Positions 41,487 through 50,718 of a stretch of 64,000 nt of DNA are shown in pieces. Within the stretch, counting starts at the first letter, position 1. Each line of letters starts with the position of its first letter. Origin of the DNA: Pantoea sp. Lij88 (GTDB taxonomy: Bacteria > Pseudomonadota > Gammaproteobacteria > Enterobacterales > Enterobacteriaceae). Position numbers and translations under genes: made by a program. Location of the stretch: the NCBI RefSeq assembly GCF_030062155.1, contig NZ_CP118269.1:992001-1056000 (forward strand), read 5' to 3'. The notes beneath the pieces were generated by a model. The model worked only from the letters and a program-made list of their open reading frames with translations. It was not told the DNA's origin and did no database searches.

Positions 41487-42740
41487 ATGTTAAAGCGTGA
41501 TATGAACATTGCCGATTACGATGCCGAGTTGTGGCAGGCGATGGAGCAGGAGACAGTGCGTCAGGAAGAGCACATTGAACTGATTGCTTCTGAAAACTAC
41601 ACCAGCCCGCGTGTTATGCAGGCACAGGGTTCTCAGCTCACCAATAAATACGCTGAAGGTTATCCGGGCAAACGCTACTACGGCGGCTGTGAGTACGTTG
41701 ATATCGTTGAGCAACTGGCCATTGACCGTGCAAAAGCGCTGTTTGGTGCCGATTACGCTAACGTGCAGCCGCACTCAGGTTCACAGGCTAACTTCGCGGT
41801 ATACACGGCGCTGCTGCAGCCGGGCGATACCATCCTCGGCATGAACCTGGCGCACGGTGGACACCTGACTCACGGCTCACCGGTTAACCTGTCGGGCAAA
41901 CTCTATAATGTGGTTGCTTACGGTATCGATGAGACCGGCAAAATCGACTACGATGAACTGGCTGAACTGGCGAAAACCCACAAGCCAAAAATGATCGTTG
42001 GCGGATTCTCAGCGTATTCCGGCGTCTGCGACTGGGCGAAAATGCGCGAAATCGCGGATAGCGTGGGTGCATGGCTGTTTGTGGATATGGCGCACGTTGC
42101 TGGCCTGGTTGCCGCAGACGTCTATCCAAGTCCGATCCCGCATGCGCACATCGTGACATCGACCACCCACAAAACGCTGGCGGGTCCGCGTGGTGGTATC
42201 ATTCTGGCGAAAAACGGCGACGAAGATTTCTACAAGAAGCTGAACTCTGCTGTCTTCCCTGGCGGTCAGGGCGGTCCTCTGATGCACGTTATCGCCGGTA
42301 AAGCGGTTGCCTTTAAAGAGGCGATGGAGCCGGAATTCAAAACCTACCAGCAGCAGGTGGCAAAAAACGCCAAAGCGATGGTTGAGGTGCTGATTGAGCG
42401 TGGCTATGACATCGTTTCTGGCGGCACCCATAACCATCTGTTCCTGATCGATCTGGTGAGCAAAAACCTGACCGGTAAAGAAGCGGATGCGGCGCTGGGC
42501 CGTGCCAACATCACCGTTAACAAGAACAGCGTGCCAAACGATCCGAAAAGCCCCTTTGTGACGTCCGGTATCCGTATCGGTACGCCATCCGTTACCCGTC
42601 GTGGCTTTAACGAAGCGGACGTGCGCGAGCTGGCTGGCTGGATCGCCGATGTGCTGGATAACGTCAATGACGAAGCGACCATTGAGCGCACCAAGAAGAA
42701 AGTGCTGGATATCTGCAGCCGTCTGCCGGTCTACGCTTAA
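41487..42740 (+). CDS. glyA: Serine hydroxymethyltransferase
   Basis: PLP enzyme that interconverts serine and glycine while charging tetrahydrofolate with a one-carbon unit. 417 residues, the E. coli length. The PLP lysine is K229 in [13 protein letters not shown], and N-terminal [11 protein letters not shown] is the substrate-binding motif. A PurR operator upstream links it to purine demand, and a strong terminator follows. Confidence 0.98.
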   Translation: MLKRDMNIADYDAELWQAMEQETVRQEEHIELIASENYTSPRVMQAQGSQLTNKYAEGYPGKRYYGGCEYVDIVEQLAIDRAKALFGADYANVQPHSGSQANFAVYTALLQPGDTILGMNLAHGGHLTHGSPVNLSGKLYNVVAYGIDETGKIDYDELAELAKTHKPKMIVGGFSAYSGVCDWAKMREIADSVGAWLFVDMAHVAGLVAADVYPSPIPHAHIVTSTTHKTLAGPRGGIILAKNGDEDFYKKLNSAVFPGGQGGPLMHVIAGKAVAFKEAMEPEFKTYQQQVAKNAKAMVEVLIERGYDIVSGGTHNHLFLIDLVSKNLTGKEADAALGRANITVNKNSVPNDPKSPFVTSGIRIGTPSVTRRGFNEADVRELAGWIADVLDNVNDEATIERTKKKVLDICSRLPVYA

Positions 42741-42765
42741 TCGTTAACCTGTTGTGAGGCAGCAT

Positions 42766-42794
42766 AAAAAGGATGGCATCTGCCATCCTTTTTT
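42766..42794 (+). terminator. glyA terminator
   Basis: A-run, GGATGGCA, loop TC, TGCCATCC and T-run. Confidence 0.93.
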
Positions 42795-42868
42795 ATTGCC
42801 TGTCCCGCAGGGCTCTGCCAGAGTAGCGCCCACTTATGCTGCCAGGCAGCAAACCTGCTGGAGGGAAT

Positions 42869-44017
42869 ATGGCAATCGGCTCCGCCAGATGGCTCGGATT
42901 GGGCTACTTCACTTACTTCTTCTGTTACGGCATCTATCTGCCATTCTGGGGCGTGTGGCTGAAAGGCACCGGCCTGGATGCTGAAAAGATTGGCCTCCTG
43001 CTCGGCTGTGGCATGGTGGCGCGCTTTGTCGGCAGTCTGCTTATCGCTTCTCAGGTCAAAAATCCTTCAAAATTAATTACGGCGCTGCGTCTGCTGGCGC
43101 TGATGACCTGCCTGTTCGCCGCCGGTTTCTGGGTGGGTGAGCAGTGGATGTGGCTGCTGACGGTGATGATCGGCTTTAACCTCTTTTTCTCGCCGCTGGT
43201 CCCGCTCAGCGATGCGCTGGCCGCTACCTGGACCCGGCAGATTGGGCTGGCCTACGGACCGGTCAGGCTGTGGGGATCGCTGGCTTTTGTCATCAGCTCG
43301 GCGTTAACCGGCGTGCTGGTCAGTGCTTACTCCTCTAATGCCATTCTGCTGCTGCTCTCCGTCGGTGTGATTTCTATGCTGGCGGGCATGATGCTGACAC
43401 CCGTTACTCAGCCGCAGGGCAATGAGCGGCAGGGCGCGGCGGGCGGCGGCTGGCAGGTGTGGCGTGCGTTGCTGCGTGAGAATGCAGTCTGGCGATTCAT
43501 GCTCTGCGTGACGCTGCTGCAGGGCGCGCATGCCGCCTATTACGGCTTCAGTGCTATCTGGTGGCAGGAGAGCGGCTATTCCGCCTCGACGGTGGGTTAT
43601 CTCTGGTCGCTGGGCGTGGTGGCGGAGATTGTGGTGTTTGCCCTGAGCAACCGGCTGTTCCGCCGCTGGAGCGCGCGCGATCTGCTGCTGCTTTCGGGCA
43701 TCTGCGCGCTGATCCGCTGGAGTCTGATGGGAGCCACGACCGCGCTGCCGCTGCTGATTGTGGCGCAAATCCTTCACTGTGGCAGCTTCACCGTCTGTCA
43801 TCTGGCGGCGATGCGCTTTATCGCGGCGCGTCAGGGCGCAGAAGTGATCCGCCTGCAGTCGCTCTATTCCGCGCTGGCGATGGGCGGGGGTATAGCGGTG
43901 ATGACGATGATCTGCGGCGTGCTGTTTACCCATCTGCAGGGACATCTGTTCTGGGTAATGGCGCTGGTGGCGCTGCCCGCGCTGTTCCTGCGTCCGGGCT
44001 ACGACTCCAGTAAATAA
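42869..44017 (+). CDS. hcaT: MFS transporter HcaT-like
   Basis: A 382-residue transporter with about twelve membrane helices, of the LacY/HcaT group of the major facilitator superfamily. The start at ATG 42869 has GGAGGG upstream; the earlier frame start at 42836 does not. It sits beside csiE exactly as hcaT (3-phenylpropionate permease) does in E. coli, but the hca catabolic genes are not in the window, so the substrate may differ. The last 19 bases overlap csiE on the other strand. Confidence 0.85.
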   Translation: MAIGSARWLGLGYFTYFFCYGIYLPFWGVWLKGTGLDAEKIGLLLGCGMVARFVGSLLIASQVKNPSKLITALRLLALMTCLFAAGFWVGEQWMWLLTVMIGFNLFFSPLVPLSDALAATWTRQIGLAYGPVRLWGSLAFVISSALTGVLVSAYSSNAILLLLSVGVISMLAGMMLTPVTQPQGNERQGAAGGGWQVWRALLRENAVWRFMLCVTLLQGAHAAYYGFSAIWWQESGYSASTVGYLWSLGVVAEIVVFALSNRLFRRWSARDLLLLSGICALIRWSLMGATTALPLLIVAQILHCGSFTVCHLAAMRFIAARQGAEVIRLQSLYSALAMGGGIAVMTMICGVLFTHLQGHLFWVMALVALPALFLRPGYDSSK

Positions 44018-45267
44018 CGAATGCGCTGCTGATGGTGTAACGTCAGCGGCAGTTCGGCATGCACCAGCGGCGGAGAGAACAAGGGCAGCGAAGTCGGGTA
44101 GGGCGAGATGATGATATCGACATCCCGCGGCGCGCCATCCCGCTGAAACTGTTTTATGTCCTGATAGGTAATATTGACAGGCAGAAGGGTGATCTCCCGG
44201 ATCTGCTGCTCCACATCCTGCTCCAGATCGGCGTCGTCGCCGGTCAGGATCAGCACCTGCTTTTCCTGCAGCGCACTCTCCTGCATCAGCCAGGCACCAA
44301 AAATAATAGTGACTAAGCTCACCTCTTCCGGCGTAAAAGTGATGTTGTAATGCTGCTCAAAAGCCTGCAGAGCCTCATGCGTCGTGCGCAGCAGGCGAGG
44401 ATAGAGGCGGCTGACATCCAGTGCCACGCTATTGTCGATACCGATATTGAAGTGAGTGCGATCCAGCGCCTGCGCCAGATGAGGATAGAGCTGGTTTAGC
44501 AGTTCGTCGCGGTCCGCGAAGGTAATCCCGGCACAGGCTTCAAAGTCATTGATCAGCTGCTGAGTGGCGTTCATTAACTGCTGCTCAGCAGGATGGGCAA
44601 TGGCGTCAACGACGGGCGTATGGATCTGGCTGAACAGCAGCGTCCAGAAGTCGGCTTCGCTGACGGGCGGGGCAATGTGGCAGCGTTTGCGCCAGTGGTA
44701 AATCACATCCTCGGCGGCCTGCCGCTCAGGCTTCTGCTGCAGCCACAGGCACTGCGCCTCACTGAACAGCACCGGCTGACGCTGGCACAACCCGTACTTC
44801 ATGAATATCTGCAGAAACAGCCGGTCGCGTTCGCTGAAGTCGCGCTTCAGACGCAGGCTGCAGTGCTGAATCAGTGCCTGTAAATTGGTCTCATCCCACA
44901 GCGCCTTTTCAATCTTCATCACCTTCAGGCGCTGACGCAGAGGAGCGGCAAAATGCGCGCAGACGAACGCCTGCGACAGACGCAGACTGCGTCGCAGGTT
45001 GTGCAACAGACAGAGGCGCCGATCCAACTCTGTTCCATGAAGACGAAAGCTGCCATCCACCATCTGATGCAGTTCCAGCTGGTGATATCGCTGTATCTCA
45101 AGGCCCACATCCGCGATATCCTGTCGGGCAACGGCAGGATCGACGCCATTCAGCTGGCAGACTTTTTCAAGCGTAAGCAAAGGTGTCGGCAGAAACAGCA
45201 GCAATAAAAGATGGCACTGACGCTGTGAACGGGAGAAGAGTGGTGCCAAAGGGGTAGCAGAACTCAT
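43999..45267 (-). CDS. csiE: Stationary-phase inducible protein CsiE
   Basis: A 422-residue protein with winged-helix-like N-terminal sequence and PRD (PTS regulation domain)-like segments, similar to BglG-type antiterminators and activators without a clear RNA-binding domain. E. coli csiE is induced in stationary phase by RpoS and CRP; its target is not known. Start ATG 45267 is chosen over the TTG at 45270. It is convergent with and overlaps hcaT, and divergent from the zevA-like gene. Confidence 0.9.
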   Translation of the reverse strand: MSSATPLAPLFSRSQRQCHLLLLLFLPTPLLTLEKVCQLNGVDPAVARQDIADVGLEIQRYHQLELHQMVDGSFRLHGTELDRRLCLLHNLRRSLRLSQAFVCAHFAAPLRQRLKVMKIEKALWDETNLQALIQHCSLRLKRDFSERDRLFLQIFMKYGLCQRQPVLFSEAQCLWLQQKPERQAAEDVIYHWRKRCHIAPPVSEADFWTLLFSQIHTPVVDAIAHPAEQQLMNATQQLINDFEACAGITFADRDELLNQLYPHLAQALDRTHFNIGIDNSVALDVSRLYPRLLRTTHEALQAFEQHYNITFTPEEVSLVTIIFGAWLMQESALQEKQVLILTGDDADLEQDVEQQIREITLLPVNITYQDIKQFQRDGAPRDVDIIISPYPTSLPLFSPPLVHAELPLTLHHQQRIRYLLES

Positions 45268-45401
45268 CAATCAGATTTCCAGCAGGCTATTTTGAGCTAA
45301 GAATAGTCAACCCGGTCAGCGCCTGCGCGCTTTACGCGGTTTATTTGCCGGAGGTTTAAGGCGGGTCACATAATTTTGTTACTTATAGATCCTTTTCATC
45401 G

Positions 45402-45424
45402 GAAACGTTACTTTATAACATTAT
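45402..45424 (+). promoter_or_regulatory. Zur-like palindrome before the zevA-like gene
   Basis: A GAAACGTTAC arm and a TATAACATT arm match the Gammaproteobacterial Zur consensus (GAAATGTTATA-N-TATAACATTTC) at 17 of 22 fixed positions. It overlaps the start codon at 45423, so it would act as a roadblock or core-promoter operator. Candidate only. Confidence 0.4.
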
Positions 45425-46049
45425 GAAACGCGCACTCTTTGCTTTGCTGATGGTATTAAGTCCGGCTGTGCTGGCACATCCGCACAGCTTCATCGATATG
45501 AAAACGGAACTGGTGGTGCAGGGCGATACCTTTACCGGATTAAAGATGACCTGGACCATGGATGAGATTACCTCCGCCGATCTGCTGTATGACGCGGGCG
45601 ACGCAAAACCAGGCAGCGTGGTGTGGAAAAAGCTGGCGGCGGGCGTGATGGCGAACGTGCTGGGCCAGCACTACTTTTCTGAAATCTGGCACAACCAACA
45701 GCGGGTAAAGTTTTTGAATCTGCCAACGGAATACAATCTGTCGCGTAACGGCCATAAAGCCGTGCTGGAATTTATTCTGCCGCTGGCTGAACCCCCGAAG
45801 CTGACCGGCCAGCGCTTTGAAATCCTGACCTTTGATCCCACCTATTTTGTCGATATGTTCTACGACAAACCTGGCGCGTTAACGCTGCCACCGGCGCTGC
45901 AGACGCGCTGCCAGTTTGCGCTGAATACGCCAAAGCCCAATGACTCCCTGAAGCAATATGCCCTGTCGCTGGATAAAGCGGATGCCCCGGCCGAAGAGAT
46001 GGATCTGGGTCGCCAGTTCGCGCAGACGGTGGTACTGACATGTCAGTGA
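45423..46049 (+). CDS. zevA: DUF1007 periplasmic protein, ZevA-like
   Basis: A 208-residue secreted protein: the signal peptide ends after V-L-A, followed at once by H-P-H-S-F-I-D, a histidine motif typical of DUF1007. Such proteins are paired with NicO-type permeases; in Haemophilus influenzae the pair ZevA-ZevB serves zinc. The next gene is that permease and overlaps by 10 bases. No equivalent is in the K-12 neighbourhood. The metal (zinc, nickel or cobalt) cannot be fixed from sequence, although a Zur-like palindrome favours zinc. Confidence 0.75.
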   Translation: MKRALFALLMVLSPAVLAHPHSFIDMKTELVVQGDTFTGLKMTWTMDEITSADLLYDAGDAKPGSVVWKKLAAGVMANVLGQHYFSEIWHNQQRVKFLNLPTEYNLSRNGHKAVLEFILPLAEPPKLTGQRFEILTFDPTYFVDMFYDKPGALTLPPALQTRCQFALNTPKPNDSLKQYALSLDKADAPAEEMDLGRQFAQTVVLTCQ

Positions 46050-47032
46050 TCTCCACACCGTTACGGGCCACCCGACTCTGGCCACTCTGGCTGATGGCAG
46101 GACTCTTCCTGGGTTGTGGGCTACTGGTCTGGCTTTACTGGTCGCAGATTCTGCTGCAGAGCGTGCTGTGGCAGAAAGATCTGCACCGGCAGATGACTCA
46201 GCTATTACAACAGGTGGCGGAGCAGCCCCAGCAGGCTGGCATGTCGCTGGTGATCTTCAGCCTGCTGTATGGCGTGCTGCACGCGCTGGGTCCGGGCCAC
46301 GGCAAAGTGGTGATCGCGACCTTTCTGGCGACCCATCCGAGCCGCGTCAGAACCAGTATCAGGCTGACGCTGCTTGCCTCACTGCTTCAGGGATCGGTCG
46401 CGATTGTGCTGGTAACGGTGATGCTGGTGGTGCTGAAAACCTCGTCGCGCCAGCTGCATCTCAGCAGTTTCTGGCTGGAGAAGGGCAGTTATCTGCTGGT
46501 AATCGGGCTGGGTGTGATGATCGGCTATCGGGCGCTGCGTTCGCTGTGGCGGGCATTGCATCCCCGGCCCGCTCCGGTATTTCGTGCTTTCCAGCCTCAG
46601 CCTCAACCTCATCATCAGCATGATGAGCTGTGCGGCTGTGGGCATGCGCATCTGCCGACGCCGCAGCAGATAAACGGCAACGTCAGCTGGAAAACCCAGT
46701 TGCTGGTGGTGGTGTCGATGGGATTACGTCCCTGTTCCGGCGCGATTATGATGCTGCTGTTTGCCAAAGTAATCGGTGTTTATGGCTGGGGCATTCTCTC
46801 TGCTGCGGTGATGGCGGTCGGTACGGCACTGACCATTTCAGCGATTGGCCTGCTGGTGCAGCAGGCGCGTTCGGTGGCGCAACGGCTGGCCCGGCCTGGT
46901 GCTGCCACCGGCATAACGCGACTGCTGATCCCCGTGATGGCCCTGGTCGGCAGCCTGATTTTAATCGTGGCGGGTATCGCATTATGGCAGTCAGCCCAGC
47001 TGACACTGGGCGGCGGCATTCGACCTTTCTGA
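46040..47032 (+). CDS. zevB: NicO-family metal permease, ZevB-like
   Basis: A 330-residue inner membrane transporter of the nickel/cobalt (NicO/RcnA) family with about six to seven helices. The signature H-A-L-G-P-G-H-G-K lies near residue 81-89 and S-M-G-L-R-P-C-S-G-A near 233. A histidine-rich loop at about 190-215 (H-H-Q-H-D, C-G-C-G-H-A-H) probably binds metal. The overlap with the DUF1007 gene argues for a single transport unit. Direction of transport is not determined. Confidence 0.82.
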   Translation: MSVISTPLRATRLWPLWLMAGLFLGCGLLVWLYWSQILLQSVLWQKDLHRQMTQLLQQVAEQPQQAGMSLVIFSLLYGVLHALGPGHGKVVIATFLATHPSRVRTSIRLTLLASLLQGSVAIVLVTVMLVVLKTSSRQLHLSSFWLEKGSYLLVIGLGVMIGYRALRSLWRALHPRPAPVFRAFQPQPQPHHQHDELCGCGHAHLPTPQQINGNVSWKTQLLVVVSMGLRPCSGAIMMLLFAKVIGVYGWGILSAAVMAVGTALTISAIGLLVQQARSVAQRLARPGAATGITRLLIPVMALVGSLILIVAGIALWQSAQLTLGGGIRPF

Positions 47033-47236
47033 CTAAAAACGCAGCGGAAATAAAGTTTCCGCTGCGCTCTTCTCCTCGTTAATTATCTTTAAATTCACCC
47101 CGTTAATTATTTCTCTGCCTGCTTTAGTGGTGAAATAAGAATTCCCTGTCTACGCTGTTAATACCAAAACGGCATTCCGCCGTCGGGATGATAAAAGATC
47201 AAGACAGCTTTCTGTTTATTGCGAGGAGTATATTTC

Positions 47237-48250
47237 ATGGCTGATACCCGTATTAATAATGGCTACACCGAAACGCTGGCGACCGGGCCCGCTGGATTAC
47301 CGCTGAAGCGTATTTCCTGGAGCGCCGTGTTTGCCGGTGTCATTTGTGCGTTAATCGTTCACATCATTCTGACGCTGCTGGGAACCGCCATTGGTGCTAC
47401 CACCATTGATCCGATGAAAGAACAGAATCCTCTTGATGGCCTTGGCACTGGCGCACTGGTCTGGACGGCCATTGAAATGCTGGTCGCGATGGCGGCAGGT
47501 AGTTATGTTGCCGGTCGACTGGCGCAGCGCGAAGGCGCACTGCACGGTTTACTGATGTTTGGCCTTAGCACAATTTTCACTATTTACCTGGCTATTACAC
47601 TGGCGACCAGTGTATTAGGTGGTGCGATGAATATTGTGGGTTCAGGTTTCCAGGCGCTGGGAAGTGGTATTTCCGCTGCTGCGCCTTCGGTTACTCAAAT
47701 GGCTAAAGAAAAGCTGCAGGAGAATAATATTAATTTAGATAACCTGCAGAACGAACTGGAAACAACATTACGCCAGACCGGTAAGCCGGAATTACAGCCA
47801 GAGAATCTGAAGCAGGATGCAAATAAAGAAGCGCAGAATGCAGAAAACCAGGCTAACAACACCGCGAACCATCCGCAGACAGCGGATACCGATCTGACTA
47901 ACTGGGTAAAAGGTGTGATGGATCGTCATTCAGATACCCTGCAGGCCGCCGACCGCGATGCGCTGAAAAATATTATCAAAGCGCGTACCGGTAAAAGCGA
48001 TCAGGAAGTGGATCAGATTGTCGCCAAAACTGAGCAGAGCTATCAGCAGGCCGTTCAGAAGTATCAGGAACTGAAACAGCAGGCCGAACAGAAAGCGCGT
48101 GAAGCCGGTGAGAAAGCCGCTGCTGCCACCGCTAAAGCAAGCTGGTATGCCCTGATTCTGCTGATCATCGAAGCCGTACTGGCTGGTGTGATGGGTAGGG
48201 TAGGTCGTCGTACTCAGCCCCGTCAGGTGCTGGCACACGAACGTCGTTAA
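47237..48250 (+). CDS. Membrane protein with central coiled coil, function unknown
   Basis: I do not recognise this 337-residue protein. Three membrane helices are seen at about 20-48, 70-95 and 100-128, then a long hydrophilic, Q/K/A/E-rich region (about 145-298) likely to form coiled coil, and one C-terminal helix (about 300-320) ending in a basic tail. ATG 47237 has GAGGAG upstream. It stands alone between zevB and suhB, ends at a terminator, and the local upstream DNA is A+T-rich. An envelope or stress role is possible; nothing specific can be claimed. Confidence 0.8.
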   Translation: MADTRINNGYTETLATGPAGLPLKRISWSAVFAGVICALIVHIILTLLGTAIGATTIDPMKEQNPLDGLGTGALVWTAIEMLVAMAAGSYVAGRLAQREGALHGLLMFGLSTIFTIYLAITLATSVLGGAMNIVGSGFQALGSGISAAAPSVTQMAKEKLQENNINLDNLQNELETTLRQTGKPELQPENLKQDANKEAQNAENQANNTANHPQTADTDLTNWVKGVMDRHSDTLQAADRDALKNIIKARTGKSDQEVDQIVAKTEQSYQQAVQKYQELKQQAEQKAREAGEKAAAATAKASWYALILLIIEAVLAGVMGRVGRRTQPRQVLAHERR

Positions 48251-48272
48251 TCATCACTGAATAACAGGCAAT

Positions 48273-48302
48273 AAAAAAGGCGGCTGAGAGGCCGCCTTTT
48301 TC
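48273..48302. terminator. Bidirectional terminator before suhB 3' end
   Basis: A-run, GGCGGC, loop TGAGAG, GCCGCC, T-run, between two convergent genes. Confidence 0.9.
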
Positions 48303-48313
48303 TGTACTGAAAC

Positions 48314-49117
48314 TTAGCGTTTTAACGCTTCACTCAGCTCATCACGCATGTTCGACAGCATCGATTTCACTACGCGTGGGTTACCCGCGACCAGGTTACC
48401 TGACAGCAGATAGCCGTGGTTACCGGTGAAGTCAGTGACCAGACCGCCCGCTTCGCGAACCAGCAGTTCACCCGCCGCAAAATCCCATGGCTTCAGGCCA
48501 ATTTCAAAATAGCCATCAACGCGACCCGCAGCCACATAGGCCAGATCCAGCGCAGCAGAACCGGTGCGACGAAAATCAGCGCACTGGGTAAAGAGTTTGG
48601 TCATGATGTTCATGTAAGCAGGCGCGTGCTGCTTCATTTTGAACGGGAAACCGGTCGCCAGAATGGTGCCATCCAGATCGCGGGCTGTGCTGCCACGCAG
48701 ACGATAGCCATTCAGCTGAGCGCCCTGACCACGTGAAGAGGTAAACAGCTCATTGCGCATTGGATCGTAAACAACGGCGACTTCAGTGCGGCCTTTAATG
48801 CGCACAGCGATAGAAACAGCAAAGTGAGGTAAACGTTTGATGAAGTTGGACGTGCCATCCAGCGGATCGATAACCCATTGAACGTCCTGATCTTCGCCCG
48901 CCAGCTCACCGCTTTCTTCAGTGATGATGGTGTGTTTCGGGTAAGATTTATGAATGATTTCGATAATCAGGCGTTCTGCTTCGCGGTCAACATTGGTTAC
49001 GAAGTCGTTGCTGCCTTTCTGGCTGGCTTCGACGGCGTCCGGGGTTTCGTAATATTTGGCAATTAAATTTCCGGCCTTGCGCGCTGCGCGCACGGCAATG
49101 TTGAGCATTGGATGCAT
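48314..49117 (-). CDS. suhB: Inositol-1-monophosphatase / Nus factor SuhB
   Basis: A 267-residue Mg-dependent phosphatase that also works with NusA, NusB and NusE in rRNA transcription antitermination. Metal and catalytic motifs are E-E-S-G near 67-70, W-V-I-D-P-L-D-G-T-S-N-F near 83-94, and W-D-F-A-A-G near 212-217. The sequence is very close to E. coli SuhB. A boxA element in the leader suggests autoregulation through the Nus factors. It is divergent from trmJ. Confidence 0.97.
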   Translation of the reverse strand: MHPMLNIAVRAARKAGNLIAKYYETPDAVEASQKGSNDFVTNVDREAERLIIEIIHKSYPKHTIITEESGELAGEDQDVQWVIDPLDGTSNFIKRLPHFAVSIAVRIKGRTEVAVVYDPMRNELFTSSRGQGAQLNGYRLRGSTARDLDGTILATGFPFKMKQHAPAYMNIMTKLFTQCADFRRTGSAALDLAYVAAGRVDGYFEIGLKPWDFAAGELLVREAGGLVTDFTGNHGYLLSGNLVAGNPRVVKSMLSNMRDELSEALKR

Positions 49118-49134
49118 CGGTATCTCTCGCTGGA

Positions 49135-49146
49135 TGTTAAAGAACG
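49135..49146 (-). promoter_or_regulatory. boxA-like element in suhB leader
   Basis: On the suhB strand CGTTCTTTAACA matches the boxA consensus TGCTCTTTAACA at 10 of 12 positions. E. coli suhB is autoregulated through a leader boxA bound by NusB-NusE. Confidence 0.65.
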
Positions 49147-49249
49147 GGGAAAACGGCGCGGAGTATAGCAGCGTGTTCGGTAAATGTCCTGCTTTATGTT
49201 AGGATTCTCTCTACTGATTTTACTGACCCGTTTCTGAGTATCCCTAATC

Positions 49250-50002
49250 ATGTTGCAAAATATTCGTATCGTGCTGGTCGAGACTTCTCATACCGGTAAC
49301 ATGGGCTCCGTTGCGCGCGCCATGAAAACCATGGGCTTAACCAACCTCTATCTGGTGAATCCGCTGGTCAAACCTGACTCCCAGGCGATCTCCCTGGCCG
49401 CCGGGGCCAGCGACGTTATCGGCGATGCAAAAATCGTCGACTCACTGGATGAGGCGATCGCCGGATGCAGCCTGGTGGTGGGCACCAGCGCACGTTCCCG
49501 TTCGCTGCCCTGGCCGATGCTGGATGCGCGTGAATGCGGCGTGAAAAGCGTGGAAGAGGGGCAGCAGGCACCGGTCGCGCTGGTCTTCGGTCGTGAACGC
49601 GTCGGCCTGACGAATGAAGAGTTGCAGAAGTGTCATTATCACGTCGCGATTCAGGCTAACCCGGAATACAGCTCGCTGAACCTGGCGATGGCGGTTCAGA
49701 TTATCGCCTATGAAGTGCGCATGGCGTGGCTACAGTCGCAGGAACAGGCCAGCCCGGCACCGACGTTTGAAGAGTCACCTTATCCGCTGGTGGATGACCT
49801 TGAGCGCTTCTATCAGCATATGGAACAGATGATGCTGAACAGCGGCTTTATCCGCGAAGCGAATCCAGGCCAGGTGATGAGCAAACTGCGTCGTCTTTAC
49901 ACCCGCGCGCGCCCGGAACGTGATGAACTGAACATCCTGCGCGGCATGCTTTCCTCGTTTGAAAAGCGTAAAAACGAGAAAAAAGAAGCAGATAATAGTT
50001 GA
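49250..50002 (+). CDS. trmJ: tRNA (Cm32/Um32) 2'-O-methyltransferase TrmJ
   Basis: SPOUT-class methyltransferase that modifies the ribose of nucleotide 32. The knot motifs are visible: [13 protein letters not shown] near residues 17-29, G-R-E-R-V-G-L-T near 105-112, and [10 protein letters not shown] near 132-141. Length 250 is normal. The last nine bases overlap the first of three IscR-type repeats, so the iscR operator region begins inside this gene. Confidence 0.95.
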   Translation: MLQNIRIVLVETSHTGNMGSVARAMKTMGLTNLYLVNPLVKPDSQAISLAAGASDVIGDAKIVDSLDEAIAGCSLVVGTSARSRSLPWPMLDARECGVKSVEEGQQAPVALVFGRERVGLTNEELQKCHYHVAIQANPEYSSLNLAMAVQIIAYEVRMAWLQSQEQASPAPTFEESPYPLVDDLERFYQHMEQMMLNSGFIREANPGQVMSKLRRLYTRARPERDELNILRGMLSSFEKRKNEKKEADNS

Positions 50003-50068
50003 GTAAATTACCAGGTTAAATACCTGACTAATTTACCAGGTTAAATAGTTGACCAAATTACTCGGGAA
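49994..50068 (+). promoter_or_regulatory. iscR promoter with three tandem 25-bp IscR-type repeats
   Basis: Units at 49994-50018, 50019-50043 and 50044-50068 are contiguous and similar: AATAGTTGAGTAAATTACC.., AATACCTGACTAATTTACC.., AATAGTTGACCAAATTACTC.. Each resembles the IscR type 1 site (ATA-GAC-T..TA-C-GGG-AT). The third contains the -35 TTGACC (50049-50054), with CAGACT (50072-50077) as -10, so holo-IscR would repress its own promoter. Confidence 0.8.
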
Positions 50069-50132
50069 TGGCAGACTTCATGGCATCTGTTGCTAATCCT
50101 CCGATAACCGGACGCTATTGAGGTCGTACGCT

Positions 50133-50630
50133 ATGAGACTGACATCCAAAGGACGTTATGCCGTTACTGCAATGCTGGACGTTGCCCTTCACTCCCATGA
50201 AGGTCCGGTCCCGCTGGCGGATATTTCCGAGCGTCAGGGCATCTCGCTCTCCTATCTGGAGCAGTTATTCTCCCGACTGCGTAAAAATGGTCTGGTTTCC
50301 AGCGTACGTGGCCCGGGCGGCGGTTATCTGTTGGGTAAAGAGTCCAGTACCATCTCTGTCGGTAAAGTGATCACCGCCGTGGATGAGTCTGTTGATGCGA
50401 CGAAATGCCAGGGTAAAGAAGGCTGCCAGGGCGGCGAACGTTGCCTGACTCACGTGCTGTGGCGCGATCTGAGCGTGCGTATCAGTGACTTCCTGAACAA
50501 TATTACGCTGGCTGAGCTGGTGAATAATCAGGAGATCCTGGACGTGGCCGATCGTCAGAATGCGATCGATAATCGTCGCTTCCAGAGCCCGCGTTCGCAG
50601 GAAATTAACGTCAACCAACGCGCCTCGTAA
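50133..50630 (+). CDS. iscR: Iron-sulfur cluster regulator IscR
   Basis: Rrf2-family repressor/activator that senses [2Fe-2S] supply. 165 residues from ATG 50133 ([11 protein letters not shown]). The winged helix-turn-helix is followed by the cluster ligands C92, C98 and C104 with H107 ([17 protein letters not shown]), all intact. In E. coli it represses iscRSUA and, as apo-protein, activates suf. The assembly genes it normally controls are mostly missing downstream. Confidence 0.97.
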   Translation: MRLTSKGRYAVTAMLDVALHSHEGPVPLADISERQGISLSYLEQLFSRLRKNGLVSSVRGPGGGYLLGKESSTISVGKVITAVDESVDATKCQGKEGCQGGERCLTHVLWRDLSVRISDFLNNITLAELVNNQEILDVADRQNAIDNRRFQSPRSQEINVNQRAS

Positions 50631-50718
50631 TCCCCGCTGTTCCGGCCCTTACTGCTAACGCGGTCAGGGCCGAATCTGCTATAAAGACGTATGATTTTCT
50701 ATACGGAGCTGTAGCGCA

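Noticed and set aside
49994..50068. CRISPR-like short array because of the three 25-bp repeats
   Set aside because: The repeats are contiguous with no spacers and match IscR operators in front of iscR.
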